This document shows positions 20,266 through 29,203 of a stretch of 64,000 nucleotides of DNA, piece by piece. Where the stretch lies: contig NZ_BAOS01000005.1 of the NCBI RefSeq assembly GCF_002443295.1, forward strand, positions 62,001 to 126,000, in the 5' to 3' direction. Under the pieces are notes generated by a model that made no database searches, was not told the DNA's origin, and saw only the letters and a program-made list of their open reading frames with translations. The DNA is from Candidatus Scalindua japonica. Lineage in GTDB: Bacteria > Planctomycetota > Brocadiia > Brocadiales > Scalinduaceae. The first letter of the stretch is position 1. Every line of letters begins with the position of its first letter. A program made the translations under genes and the position numbers.

Positions 20266-21111
20266 CTACACTAACGGCCCGATTTCATTATTAATCTCTT
20301 CCAGTGCATCAACCGCCGCATTAGCATAATCAGATGTGTTTTTTTTCATATATGCGTAATTGATTCCACTTGAACTGTTTATTCTGTGAATTAGAATGTC
20401 GTTCTTTGTCTTTCTCAAGGCTTCTACAACTTCTCCTGCACTCCCACCCTGTGACCCTACACCAGGTATTAATAGCGGAACCTCTTTCCCTGACTCAACA
20501 AAGAACTTACTGATCTCTTCTAACTCCTCAAGGTAAGTTGCCCCTACAACAGCGCCAACGCCAGGCTTATGCCACTTGATAATGCTTTCAGCAAGTTTCA
20601 TATACACCGGCACACCGTCAACTTTGAGGTCCTGAAGATCAACTGCCCCCTCATTTGAAGTCCTGCATAGTATATAAACACCCTTCTTTTTCTCACACCA
20701 TTCAGTAAACGGTCCAACAGAATCACTTCCCATATATGGAGCTATAGTCACAGCATCTGCATCCCAGAATTCAAATACAGATTTCGCGTATGCAGTTGAT
20801 GTTTTTCCTATATCTCCACGTTTTGCATCAAGGATTGTTGGTATTCCGGACGCATTATATTGACTGATAATTGTATGCAGTGCATTTAATCCTGTAAATC
20901 CATATTGTTCGAAATACGCAATATTCGGTTTTATTATGGCAGGATATGAATTCCTTTTATTCATCTCATTCAGGATAGCAAGATAGAACCCTTCAATAAC
21001 CTGTTGCGGCTCACCATTGACAGGGATCTTTTCCATTACCGGGTCAATACCCATACAGACAATACTCTTAACAACCTTTGCTCTCTCTCTTAGATCATTA
21101 ATATAAGTCAT
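20266..21111 (-). CDS. pyrF: Orotidine 5'-phosphate decarboxylase
   Basis: This 281-aa enzyme converts OMP to UMP, the last step of de novo pyrimidine synthesis. The catalytic DAKRGDIGKTS block identifies the family, and VKSIVCMGIDPVMEK, IKPNIAYFEQYG and LLIPGVGSQGGSAGE mark the longer PyrF subfamily 2 (about 270-280 aa). I place the start at the ATG at 21111 (MTYINDL); the open frame extends 26 codons further, but these overlap pyrE. The pyrE stop codon lies only four bases upstream, so translation is probably coupled. Confidence 0.95.
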   Translation of the reverse strand: MTYINDLRERAKVVKSIVCMGIDPVMEKIPVNGEPQQVIEGFYLAILNEMNKRNSYPAIIKPNIAYFEQYGFTGLNALHTIISQYNASGIPTILDAKRGDIGKTSTAYAKSVFEFWDADAVTIAPYMGSDSVGPFTEWCEKKKGVYILCRTSNEGAVDLQDLKVDGVPVYMKLAESIIKWHKPGVGAVVGATYLEELEEISKFFVESGKEVPLLIPGVGSQGGSAGEVVEALRKTKNDILIHRINSSSGINYAYMKKNTSDYANAAVDALEEINNEIGPLV

Positions 21112-21115
21112 AGAT

Positions 21116-21763
21116 TTACCCTTTATCCACGTTTGGAAACCCGTGCTTCGGCCCCCAGTTTTTTGGATCTTTGTTCCAGTCCAGTACAAGAGATAATTCC
21201 GTCTCAGTTAATATTCCATCGTTTTTTGCAACATTTACAAGCGTAGAGAAATTGGTAATCGTCAGCAATTTACATCCCCCCTCACTAAAAACTTTTCCAG
21301 CTTTTATAAAGTCATATGTAAAAATCGCTACAACAGCAACACAACTCCCTCCGCCTTTCCGCACCGTCTCTACAGCGCGGAAACTGCTTCCTCCTGTACT
21401 GATAAGATCTTCTATAATGAGGACTCTTTTCCCGTTTATTTCTGCACCTTCAACCTGATTACCCGCACCATGACCTTTTTTTGCTCCCCTGATATAGGAC
21501 ATCGGTTTATTCAACTTGTCACTTATCCATGATGCCCATGGTATTCCCGCAGTTGATGTACCCGCGACAATCTCAAAATCATGATTCTGAGATTCGTGAA
21601 TAAACGCATTCACTATCTTTTCTCTCTCTTCAGGGTACGCAATCATCTGCCTGTTGTCACAATAAATAGGGCTCCTGATGCCTGAAACAAACGTAAACGG
21701 ATCTTTCGCGTTTAATTTTACTGCTTTTTTTTCAAGTAAAACCTTTGCAATCTCTTTATTCAT
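21116..21763 (-). CDS. pyrE: Orotate phosphoribosyltransferase
   Basis: This 215-aa enzyme joins orotate to PRPP to make OMP, the substrate of the PyrF encoded next. The PRPP-binding motif VLIIEDLISTGGSSFRAVE and the flexible-loop region around IRGAKKGHGAGNQVEG are clear. PIYCDNRQMIAYPEER is typical of bacterial PyrE. It forms a two-gene pyrEF operon read leftward. No PyrR-type attenuator or terminator loop is recognisable upstream. Confidence 0.95.
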   Translation of the reverse strand: MNKEIAKVLLEKKAVKLNAKDPFTFVSGIRSPIYCDNRQMIAYPEEREKIVNAFIHESQNHDFEIVAGTSTAGIPWASWISDKLNKPMSYIRGAKKGHGAGNQVEGAEINGKRVLIIEDLISTGGSSFRAVETVRKGGGSCVAVVAIFTYDFIKAGKVFSEGGCKLLTITNFSTLVNVAKNDGILTETELSLVLDWNKDPKNWGPKHGFPNVDKG

Positions 21764-21932
21764 CTTAATTATACCGGCATCTCATTTATAAGTTGGCTGA
21801 TACTATCACTTTTATAATAGAGTGTCAAGAAAGAGACGGTCTACAATGTGGTAGATATACCTCCATATGATAACTTTATGAATAGAAAAACGACATAATA
21901 TGACGAAACACCTGTTATTCAACCACAAAGCG

Positions 21933-21982
21933 TGCCAATGGCACAAAAATGTACTGGCACAAAAGTGTGACATGACACACTC
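21933..21982. promoter_or_regulatory. Cluster of GGCAC/GTGCC repeats, possible enhancer site
   Basis: TGGCACAAAAATGT (21939-21952) and TGGCACAAAAGTGT (21955-21968) are tandem copies offset by 16 bp. GTGCCA-A-TGGCAC is a short palindrome at 21933-21945, and AGTGTG pairs with CACACT around ACATGA at 21964-21981. The cluster lies about 200 bp before a sigma-54 promoter, where activator sites are usually found. The role is inferred. Confidence 0.4.
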
Positions 21983-22023
21983 TATAGAGAGGTCTGATCC
22001 AAACTTATGCTCCTTCGTTAGAA

Positions 22024-22050
22024 AACTCGAAAGAAGAACTCTTTCGAGTT
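22024..22050. repeat. Palindrome related to the hairpin after glgC
   Basis: AACTCGAAAGA (22024-22034) and TCTTTCGAGTT (22040-22050) are perfect reverse complements around AGAAC. The core CTCGAAAGA is shared with 1506-1553 and 49609-49651. It lies between pyrE and the response-regulator gene. Confidence 0.6.
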
Positions 22051-22176
22051 GAAAATACTAAATGCAGTGTTCATGAGAACAAGGTGACATATATATGTAG
22101 CTCATAGAGCCCTATTTATTTTGAATAAATAACTTCAAATACTAACAAAATCTACCCCATTGCTGTATCATCTTTT

Positions 22177-22193
22177 TTGGCACAAGTATTGCT
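22177..22193 (+). promoter_or_regulatory. Sigma-54 (RpoN) promoter
   Basis: TTGGCAC-N5-TTGCT matches the -24/-12 consensus almost exactly, with GG (22179-22180) and GC (22191-22192) separated by ten bases. The predicted transcription start is near 22204. It would drive the small open frame at 22207 and the response regulator at 22486. Confidence 0.75.
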
Positions 22194-22206
22194 ATACACT
22201 ATACAT

Positions 22207-22428
22207 ATGAAATATACTGATCAGTATTATATAAAAAAAGTTTTAAGCATATTACACGGCAACGATATAGAGGCAACAAAGCAGATGGAACAAACTATTG
22301 AGATGTTGCATATATATCTACAATCCAACAAAAACCTGAAACAAGATCTTCCTGCTAAAGTAATCAATTTTAGAAATGCTGTATGTCGTAACAACCATCC
22401 GGACCCACGTTCACTACCAGGAAGATAG
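22207..22428 (+). CDS. Small hypothetical protein, 73 aa
   Basis: I do not recognise this protein. It is helical in its first 50 residues (KKVLSILHGNDIEATKQMEQ and following) and ends in a basic tail, CRNNHPDPRSLPGR. The ATG at 22207 lies only three bases after the start point predicted from the sigma-54 site, so it would need leaderless translation, or a later Met is used. It precedes the response-regulator gene by 57 bp. It could instead be untranslated leader. Confidence 0.35.
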   Translation: MKYTDQYYIKKVLSILHGNDIEATKQMEQTIEMLHIYLQSNKNLKQDLPAKVINFRNAVCRNNHPDPRSLPGR

Positions 22429-22485
22429 AACTGCAACCTGAAACAACCGGAATCATTCCCAACAATTAAACTTAAGAATCTATCT

Positions 22486-22857
22486 ATGAATACAATATTA
22501 GTTGTAGATGATAATACCAACATATGTTATATGATGAAGCACTACCTGGAGGAGATGAAATACGATGTCATTACATCACACAGTGGAATGGATGCACTGG
22601 AAAAAGTAAAGAACCTGAAACCTGATGTCATGCTCCTCGATATTGTCATGACAGGAATGGGCGGCCTGGAAGTCTTGAGACGTGTAAGGCTGTTTGACAA
22701 AGATATCGGTATTATAATGATATCCGGCTTATTAGACAACACATTCAGCAAAACAGCCTTTGAGAATGGAGCCGACGAGTACATAACCAAACCTTTTGAC
22801 CTTGACCATCTACACGAATGCATACTTGTTGATCTCATAATGAGAAGTAAGCAATAA
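22486..22857 (+). CDS. Single-domain response regulator (CheY-like)
   Basis: This 123-aa protein is a stand-alone receiver domain. The acidic pocket is D8-D9, the phosphoacceptor is D52 in MLLDIVMTGMGG, the switch residue is S80 in IIMISG and the conserved lysine is K102 in ITKPFD. No output domain follows, so it must act by protein contact, like CheY or Spo0F. It lies downstream of a sigma-54 promoter, which suggests it belongs with motility or stress functions. No kinase is adjacent; the four-PAS kinase at 13374 is the only histidine kinase in the window. Confidence 0.9.
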   Translation: MNTILVVDDNTNICYMMKHYLEEMKYDVITSHSGMDALEKVKNLKPDVMLLDIVMTGMGGLEVLRRVRLFDKDIGIIMISGLLDNTFSKTAFENGADEYITKPFDLDHLHECILVDLIMRSKQ

Positions 22858-23065
22858 CCAGTGAGGAGAGATCTCACTCTACGATTTCACTTTTATGCAG
22901 GATCGGATGTCAGGGATAAACACCCTACTCCCCCTTTTCTCCTTGATTTAACAAACCAACACCACTATTATACCATGATAATCTTTGTTATATCTTGTCG
23001 AAAAATTTTGCTATAACCCGACTTAAGTGATAATATATTAGGATTTCACAAAAGGAGTTTACCCA

Positions 23066-23695
23066 ATGGGAGGGAAAAAAGGACGAAAAATCAGCGTTGA
23101 TGATCTTCGCAATGTGCATGAAGAGCATAAAATCTGGCTTAGTACTATTGGTGCAGATGGACATTGTGCTGACCTGAGTGAAACAAGAATGAGCTGTATG
23201 AAGCTGAGTAAGGTTAATCTGAGCAGAGCAAATATGTGCGGTGTCGATTTGAGCAGTGCCAACTTGTGGGGAATAATACTTAAGGAAACCAACCTGAGAA
23301 ACGCGAACCTGAGAGGCACCTTCCTGCTGCATGGAGCAGTTCTGACAGGAGCCGACATGAGTGAGGCTGATCTGACTAAGGCAAATTTGAGTAAAGCAGA
23401 ATTGGGTAACGTCAAACTTATAAAAGCTAACCTGTGTAAGGCCAGATTGAGTGGGGCCAACTTAAGTGGAGCTAACCTTAGCGAAGCAGATCTGAACAAA
23501 ACAAAACTCAATAAAACAAACCTCAGTAAAGTCAACCTGCAGAATGCCTGTCTCACAGGTGCCGACATGAGAAGTGTAGACAATTTAACCATAGATCAGC
23601 TTTCAGAGGCTAAAACCTTGTATAAGACAAAGCTGGATGCTGAACTTATGGAACAGGTAAAGGAAAAACATCCTCACCTTCTGCAAAAACCGTAA
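23066..23695 (+). CDS. Pentapeptide-repeat protein
   Basis: This 209-aa protein is mostly A(D/N)LxX pentapeptide repeats between about residues 30 and 175, for example ANLSRANMCGVDLSSANLWG and ADLTKANLSKAELGNVKLIK. Such repeats fold as a right-handed quadrilateral beta helix. The role of most members is unknown; a minority mimic DNA and bind gyrase. No signal peptide is visible. AAAGGAG precedes the ATG. It is monocistronic and faces the glycosyltransferase pair tail to tail. The repeat DNA also creates a long antisense frame that is not a gene. Confidence 0.88.
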   Translation: MGGKKGRKISVDDLRNVHEEHKIWLSTIGADGHCADLSETRMSCMKLSKVNLSRANMCGVDLSSANLWGIILKETNLRNANLRGTFLLHGAVLTGADMSEADLTKANLSKAELGNVKLIKANLCKARLSGANLSGANLSEADLNKTKLNKTNLSKVNLQNACLTGADMRSVDNLTIDQLSEAKTLYKTKLDAELMEQVKEKHPHLLQKP

Positions 23696-23715
23696 TGATT
23701 TAATATAAATTATTT

Positions 23716-24912
23716 TTATTCAGTACAATATTGATTATCAGTTTGCTTTTTCTGCCTGATTCCACCGATAATCTCAACAAACTGCTCAGCACTCCTCTTC
23801 CATGTAAGCTCTTTCAGGTCATTCCCCGCCTGTGATCCATATAATTCCAACTCATCTCTGTGTTGATACGCCCATTCCAGATGGCAGATAGTCTCATCCA
23901 GGTCCGGATCATCCCATATGGCTACTCTTTTTCCGTTTTTGTTAATATCGATTTTTTTCATATTCTTTATCATAATTGAATTATCTTTATTGATAACATC
24001 TCTATGGCCGCTGTTATTTGAGGCGATTACCGGTTTCCCGCACGCCATATATTCCATAAGCACGAGATTCGTGCCACCCTCACACCTGTTAGTAAAAAAA
24101 CCAATATCGGTATTTTTGTAAATCTTTGCCATCAGAGCATTGGACCGAGGAAGAAGCGTAACTATCCGCCCTGTGTCCAGTCCATTATCATTTAAAATAC
24201 CGTTCATAGCCGTAGCATAATCTTTTGATTTAACATCATATTTTATATACGGAGAAGCTGCCATTGTCCCCATACTGTCACCCCACATATTGAACCAGGC
24301 ATTGACAAGCATAACATCCTTATGCCTATCCTGTAAAACCTTATAAGCCTTTATAACAATGTCCTGCCCCTTACGAATTTCAAACTTGCCACCTGAAAAT
24401 ATCACAAATTTGTCTTTGAAAATCTCTTTCTCTGAATGATGCGTATTGAAAACCTGCTGGTCAACACCCTGTATCACCGTCGCAACATTATCTAGACCGT
24501 GGTCTCTAAGGACATCTTCACACCATGTTGATCCAGTAATTACAATATCAAAGTTCTCTTTTCCGTTCTGAATATACTCCTGTCTAAGTATATTTTCTTC
24601 AAAAAATGTGTATCCAGCCTTGAAAGTACCCTTTATTTCAGGTCCCCATGGCGTCAGTGTATGGTTGCCTATCGCCTGCAGAACTGGCCCACTAACCCTT
24701 CTTTTAAGATCACTGTTAATCTCATTTGCATCCTCATCGCTAAGCAGTTTACTTTTAAGAAAGTGGAACTCATACTCGTCACCAATATCTTCTACGCCAA
24801 AACTCTCCGTAATATATTTTACGTCTGTAATATCTGATATCTCCTTGACAAGGTACTTACCACAGACACCCCAGCCAAAATTATTTCCCCTCGGTAAAAT
24901 TAAATATATCAC
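23716..24912 (-). CDS. Glycosyltransferase, GT4-like (group 1)
   Basis: This 398-aa protein probably transfers a sugar from a nucleotide donor with retention. The second Rossmann half shows VIFSGGKFEIRKGQDIVIKA (the GT4 phosphate-loop region), then ALMAKIYKNTDIGFFTNRCEGGTNLVLMEYMACGKPVIAS, where CEGGTNLVLMEYMACG matches the E-x7-E donor motif. It starts with GTG overlapping the TGA of the upstream glycosyltransferase gene (GTGA), so the two are translationally coupled. Substrate is unknown. Confidence 0.85.
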   Translation of the reverse strand: MIYLILPRGNNFGWGVCGKYLVKEISDITDVKYITESFGVEDIGDEYEFHFLKSKLLSDEDANEINSDLKRRVSGPVLQAIGNHTLTPWGPEIKGTFKAGYTFFEENILRQEYIQNGKENFDIVITGSTWCEDVLRDHGLDNVATVIQGVDQQVFNTHHSEKEIFKDKFVIFSGGKFEIRKGQDIVIKAYKVLQDRHKDVMLVNAWFNMWGDSMGTMAASPYIKYDVKSKDYATAMNGILNDNGLDTGRIVTLLPRSNALMAKIYKNTDIGFFTNRCEGGTNLVLMEYMACGKPVIASNNSGHRDVINKDNSIMIKNMKKIDINKNGKRVAIWDDPDLDETICHLEWAYQHRDELELYGSQAGNDLKELTWKRSAEQFVEIIGGIRQKKQTDNQYCTE

Positions 24913-25673
24913 AATCTGACCTCTCTTTTTGTATCACCTTTAAGCCACTTTGCAACAAACCTTTCTCTATTATTTGTCATTATTTCCTTTCTGGTCACCT
25001 CTCTGCCAAAATAATTTACTGAAAGATCCTCATCGTGAGATGCTCCCCAATGATGCTCAAAACCCTTTACCGGAACAACATAGCAGGACAAACCGGCTTT
25101 CATTACCTGCAACCCCATGTCCCACTCCTCATAAAAACAGGGGCTGAATTGTACATCATACATGAGGTTATGCTTAAGAAACCTCTCAAGGTGAATTGCA
25201 AAAAGAAAACCGGAGACATCATGTACCTGTACCGGCTCGTTAAACGTCCCTCGTTCAAAATATCTGATAACACTGAGATTTTTAAAGTCAAGATGTGAAC
25301 CTTGTGGACCGACAATAACAGCCTTATCAAGCCGAAGAAGATACGATTCTAACTGGCTGACCGCAAGTGACTGTAAATGAATATCCGCGTTAAGAACAAA
25401 TACTGTTCGCCCCTCCGCCATGTTAATCCCTATATTCCACGATCTGCTCACACCCGCATTTAACTTATTAAAACAGTATTTATCGATGCGTGGATGATTG
25501 CGGAGTTTATCAAAAACCTCCTGACTGTTGAAAATACAGATCACCTCACCATGTATATCCTTCAAGTCATCCAACAATGTATTAATATTGTATGGACTGT
25601 GCGATGAATAGTCGAGTACCGGTATTATAAAGCTGCGTGATACTCCTGATTTTGTAAAATTTTCTTGTTGCAT
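24909..25673 (-). CDS. Glycosyltransferase family 2-like protein
   Basis: This 254-aa protein is a GT2-type (GT-A fold) transferase. It has GVSRSWNIGINMAEGRTVFVLNADI-type features: SRSWNIGI followed by VFVLNADIHL, the latter equivalent to the DxD metal-binding motif (here NAD). QFSPCFYEEWDMGLQVMKAG fits the acceptor/catalytic region (the EEWD motif). The N-terminus SFIIPVLDYSSHSPYNI is the usual first strand. It has no membrane helix. It is the first gene of a coupled pair with the GT4-like gene that overlaps its stop. A broken GT2 gene lies just upstream. Confidence 0.8.
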   Translation of the reverse strand: MQQENFTKSGVSRSFIIPVLDYSSHSPYNINTLLDDLKDIHGEVICIFNSQEVFDKLRNHPRIDKYCFNKLNAGVSRSWNIGINMAEGRTVFVLNADIHLQSLAVSQLESYLLRLDKAVIVGPQGSHLDFKNLSVIRYFERGTFNEPVQVHDVSGFLFAIHLERFLKHNLMYDVQFSPCFYEEWDMGLQVMKAGLSCYVVPVKGFEHHWGASHDEDLSVNYFGREVTRKEIMTNNRERFVAKWLKGDTKREVRL

Positions 25674-25769
25674 AATAAACTCCGATTAACATTTCTGTTG
25701 TATAAATGCAAAATAATGATCTGTCCCGTAATTAAGTTACAGTTTGTTTTCTGGCAATCTAATGTACGG

Positions 25770-26361
25770 CTAAACAATTTCATATTCATATCCATTTATA
25801 AAATCAGTACCATTAAAATCTTGCGAAAATTGATTTTCAATTAAAGAAATCCAATTCAAGTCAGATTTGTGGTCAAAAGTCTGTACTTTCTTTATCATCT
25901 CTTCCTGCGTTCTTACCCAACTATAGTGGTCTGCCATCGGTTTTCCATCAAGTCCGTAAATATTTCGTATCCTTTTTTCCGGTACGATACTAACAAGACC
26001 CAATCTATCTTGCCCATGTAAAATCACTTCTCTTATCATAACAGGTGTCAAAACACGCTTTCTTACCATAAGAATTGAGTCTTCTAATTTTTTAGCCCTG
26101 AAGGTTACGTCCCTGAAATTAGTAATAATTAGAGCATAAGATCTCGTTATAATCTTTAAAACCGTTTTCAGATAAATATTCTTTAAACCTTACATATTCA
26201 ATAATCTCATCTGCATCAAAAAAAATAATATAGCTAAGATCGTTCCTTACTCTCTTATAGCCTTCCATCCTTGAGTATGGGTGTACAGCACAAAATTTCA
26301 AGTTTGCAAATACATCAATATCGTATTTATATTCGTGGAATTCCGGTTTATTTACAAATTT
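25770..26361 (-). pseudogene. Broken glycosyltransferase (GT2-like) gene, truncated and frameshifted
   Basis: Two leftward reading frames join into one protein. The upstream frame (26361-26119) reads VNKPEFHEYKYDIDVFANLK, then HPYSRMEGYKRVRNDLSYII, then FFDADEII, and stops after CSNYY. One extra base near 26110 shifts the frame, which continues as FRDVTFRAKKLEDSILMVRK, then HYSWVRTQEEMIKKV and FNGTDFINGYEYEIV. The DADE motif and HYSWVRT segment are typical of a family of GT2-like proteins. A TGA at 26362-26364 cuts off the N-terminal donor domain. A sequencing error could explain the frameshift but not the truncation. Confidence 0.7.
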
Positions 26362-26564
26362 TCAATTTGCCGACCAATAATTACCCAGAATCCGGGGAAT
26401 ATTTTTTCTAAAGTGTATATAATTTAATCATCAACAATAAAAGTTTATACAGTTAAAAATGTACTTAATGATTTTTCCGATAACTATCACGCGTAAGTGT
26501 TATTATATAAGCCCTGATAATATTCAACAGAAAGAATATACAAATTCCAGACCAAAACACAATT

Positions 26565-26580
26565 TTGGCATGTTTTTAGC
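26565..26580 (+). promoter_or_regulatory. Candidate sigma-54 promoter, TTGGCATG type
   Basis: TTGGCATG-N4-TTAGC gives GG (26567-26568) and GC (26579-26580) ten bases apart. It closely resembles the sites at 35911 and 46927. A transcript starting near 26592 would include the repeat at 26641-26693 in its leader and lead into the oxidoreductase gene at 26805. Confidence 0.55.
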
Positions 26581-26640
26581 GGCCAAGTTAGGCTGTATTG
26601 TGATATAAGACTATCATTTGACCCTGCTATGTATGGTGTA

Positions 26641-26693
26641 ACACTGAACGCCTGCCCGACTTCGTCATTCAGGCGGGGAGGCGCGAAATGTTA
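26641..26693. repeat. GC-rich dispersed repeat in a leader region
   Basis: The core at 26650-26680 starts GCCTGCCCGACTTCGTCATT and ends CAGGCGGGGAG, so that GCCTGCC and its near-complement flank a short centre. Copies or relatives are at 1875-1902, 19839-19868 (opposite strand) and, in the flanks (ACACTGA and GAAATGTTA), at 5018-5065. Confidence 0.6.
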
Positions 26694-26804
26694 TTGACTT
26701 TTGAAAGACTAAGCTTCGAGTTTGTACATTATAAATGTGTAAGCACAGACAAACAGAGTTTGTCCGTGCTACAATGTTCAAATAATTTATTTAAGGAAAG
26801 TATT

Positions 26805-27860
26805 ATGATACGTATAGGAATCATTGGTTGTGGATATTGGGGTATAAATTATGTCCGGGTTTTCAGTGAGCTACCGGATGTAATTGTTTCGCGAGTGTGT
26901 GATACGAGTGATGAAAGGCTCCAGAAGATGCATCGCAAATTTCCTTATGTATTCCCGACAAAGCTTATGGACGAACTCCTTGCTGATGATGAGGTGGATG
27001 CGGTTGTTGTCGCAACTGAAGCATCAACTCATCATGATATTACCAAAGCCTGTCTATTAAACAATAAACATGTTCTGGTTGAGAAACCTCTGACTACCAC
27101 TGTCGAGGAAGGAGAAGAGTTGGTAAAGATTGCTGAGGAGAGGAATTTGAAGCTGATGGTTGGGCATACATTCCTTTACAATCCGTCTATTCGTAAGATA
27201 AAGGAATATATGTCAGATGATGATATCGGTTCAATTTACTATATGAAAGCTACTCGCACACATCTGGGACTGATCCGTCAGGATGTTAATGCTATCTGGG
27301 ACCTGGCCCCTCATGATATATCAATTTTTTCTTTTCTCCTTAATACTCAACCGCTCTGGGTAAGCGCAGTCGGTGGAAACTATTTAAACGGACGTCCTGA
27401 TGTAGGTTTTCTCACTCTTGGATATCCGCAAAATATACTCGGTCACATACACGTAAGTTGGATAAATTCAAACAAAGTTCGTGAAATTTCAGTAGTAGGA
27501 AGCAACAAACGGATTGTATTCAATGATCTGAACAGTATGGAAAGTGTACGTATCTTTGAAAAAGGGGCCGCAATGACCGGTGAAGCTGATAGTTTTGGAG
27601 AATTTCAACTACAGCTACGTGATGGTGACATTTTAAGTCCTCGCATCAATACCAGTGAACCTCTTAAAAATCAATGCAGTCATTTTGTTTCCTGTGTTTC
27701 AAATGACCACTTTCCTCTAACAGACGGAACAAATGGACTTAACGTAATACGTGTGATGGAAGCCATAAACCAGTCATTAGAAAAGCGTGGAGCACCGGTT
27801 GATATTTCTACGGACATTTCATCCAGAAAAAAAGAGGTTCCGATGGAGGTCACCATTTGA
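26805..27860 (+). CDS. Gfo/Idh/MocA-family oxidoreductase
   Basis: This 351-aa NAD(P)-dependent enzyme is likely a sugar or sugar-nucleotide dehydrogenase. The dinucleotide-binding motif IRIGIIGCGYWGINYVR is at the N-terminus, and the catalytic-site EKPLTTT lies near residue 98. Also seen is the second-domain WDLAPHDISI motif, where His is typical for the catalytic region. I start it at the ATG at 26805 after AAGGA; the open frame extends 39 codons upstream through repeat-rich leader. It overlaps the next gene (TTGA), forming a translationally coupled pair in a glycan gene group. Confidence 0.88.
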   Translation: MIRIGIIGCGYWGINYVRVFSELPDVIVSRVCDTSDERLQKMHRKFPYVFPTKLMDELLADDEVDAVVVATEASTHHDITKACLLNNKHVLVEKPLTTTVEEGEELVKIAEERNLKLMVGHTFLYNPSIRKIKEYMSDDDIGSIYYMKATRTHLGLIRQDVNAIWDLAPHDISIFSFLLNTQPLWVSAVGGNYLNGRPDVGFLTLGYPQNILGHIHVSWINSNKVREISVVGSNKRIVFNDLNSMESVRIFEKGAAMTGEADSFGEFQLQLRDGDILSPRINTSEPLKNQCSHFVSCVSNDHFPLTDGTNGLNVIRVMEAINQSLEKRGAPVDISTDISSRKKEVPMEVTI

Positions 27861-29119
27861 AAGTCACATTAATTTCTCCTCCAAGTCCCTTTCTTATAGA
27901 CCAGAAAGCCTTTCCTCCTCTTGGCCTTCTCTATGTAGCAGGATTTCTTGAAAATAATGGAATTGATATAAATGTAGCTGATCTGGCTGGCAGAGAAACA
28001 GAACTTGAAAATGCGTTGGAACAATATATGGATGCAGACCTATACGGTATCACATCAACATCTCCTCAATACCCACAGGCACTTAAAATCCTGAAACTTT
28101 TACGTAGAAGAAATCCAAAATCCAGAATAACCATTGGAGGCGCATACCCTTCATCATTACCGGAGAAATGTGTTCGAGACGGTTTTGATTTTGTAGTAGC
28201 CGGAGAGGGAGAAGAAGCAATGTTACAGCTTGTAACAAATAGAGAAAAGAGGCAAGCTCCAGGTATTATACGAGCACCGTACATACGAGATATGGATTCA
28301 ATACCTATTCCCTCACGTCATCTGGTTGATATCCGTTCTTTCGCGTATACTATTGATGATGGCAGTGGAACAACTCTGATTACCAGTAGAGGATGTCCCT
28401 ACGTTTGTTCTTTCTGTTCAAAGGAAGTCTGGCAGAGCGGGACAAGATTCCATAGTGCTAACTATGTAATCTCTGAGCTTAAACATATAATTAACAGATA
28501 TGATTTCAAACACTTCCTGTTTCTTGATGACACAATAACCCTTCGTAAAAAAAGGCTGTTTGAATTATGCAGTCGAATGGAAACATTAAATATAAAGTGG
28601 CGTTGCTATGCCAGAGCAACTACAACCAGAGAGATGCTGATAGCAATGAAGAGAGCAGGGTGTGTCGAAATCGGTGTTGGTGTAGAAAGCGGATCACAGA
28701 AAATCCTTGATATTGTCGATAAGAAAGAGACTATCGAGCAAAATGCGGCTTTTGTCGAACTATGTAAACAAGTTGGAATTACTGCAAATGTATTTATTAT
28801 GATAGGACTACCCGGAGAGACCTATGAAACTGTTGAGGAAACACGCCGTTGGATGGAACGGGTAAGGCCACATAAATTCGGTTTTAATATTTTTATGCCG
28901 TACCCGGGTACCCCGGTTTACAAGAATCCGAACAGGTATGATATCCAGATATTTGATGTACCGGAAGAGAAGAGCTGGGTAAAAGGACGTCAGGGAGAGT
29001 ATGAGTCTTTTGTTGCAACAAATGCCTTAAGCCGCAACGAGATCGAACGGCTCTTTGGTGAACTTTTCGCTTATTTCACTGAATTAACAAGCTGGCAGCC
29101 AGGAGTAGGTAATAAATAG
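27857..29119 (+). CDS. B12-binding radical SAM protein
   Basis: This 420-aa enzyme has an N-terminal cobalamin-binding domain (about residues 1-140, starting VTLISPPSPF and containing GITSTSPQYP and ITIGGAYPSSLPE). A radical SAM domain with the cluster motif CPYVCSFC (Cx3Cx2C, near residue 180) follows. GVESGSQKILDIVDKKETIE and IMIGLPGETYETVEETRRWM are class features. Members often methylate unreactive carbons or modify sugars and natural products. The start is a TTG overlapping the preceding TGA, with GGAGG seven bases upstream. Its place between a sugar dehydrogenase and a formyltransferase suggests a sugar-modifying role, by inference. Confidence 0.85.
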   Translation: MKVTLISPPSPFLIDQKAFPPLGLLYVAGFLENNGIDINVADLAGRETELENALEQYMDADLYGITSTSPQYPQALKILKLLRRRNPKSRITIGGAYPSSLPEKCVRDGFDFVVAGEGEEAMLQLVTNREKRQAPGIIRAPYIRDMDSIPIPSRHLVDIRSFAYTIDDGSGTTLITSRGCPYVCSFCSKEVWQSGTRFHSANYVISELKHIINRYDFKHFLFLDDTITLRKKRLFELCSRMETLNIKWRCYARATTTREMLIAMKRAGCVEIGVGVESGSQKILDIVDKKETIEQNAAFVELCKQVGITANVFIMIGLPGETYETVEETRRWMERVRPHKFGFNIFMPYPGTPVYKNPNRYDIQIFDVPEEKSWVKGRQGEYESFVATNALSRNEIERLFGELFAYFTELTSWQPGVGNK

Positions 29120-29203
29120 TATCGGGTTGCATATTACAGGTTAGAGGTTTTGACTTGTTTCCACGCTCTTCGTCATAATTTATGGAAAGTAGCCTTATTC
29201 AAT

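Noticed and set aside
23059-23592. Antisense frame of 177 codons opposite the pentapeptide gene
   Set aside because: Its regular Leu/Ala pattern is a shadow of the pentapeptide repeats on the plus strand.
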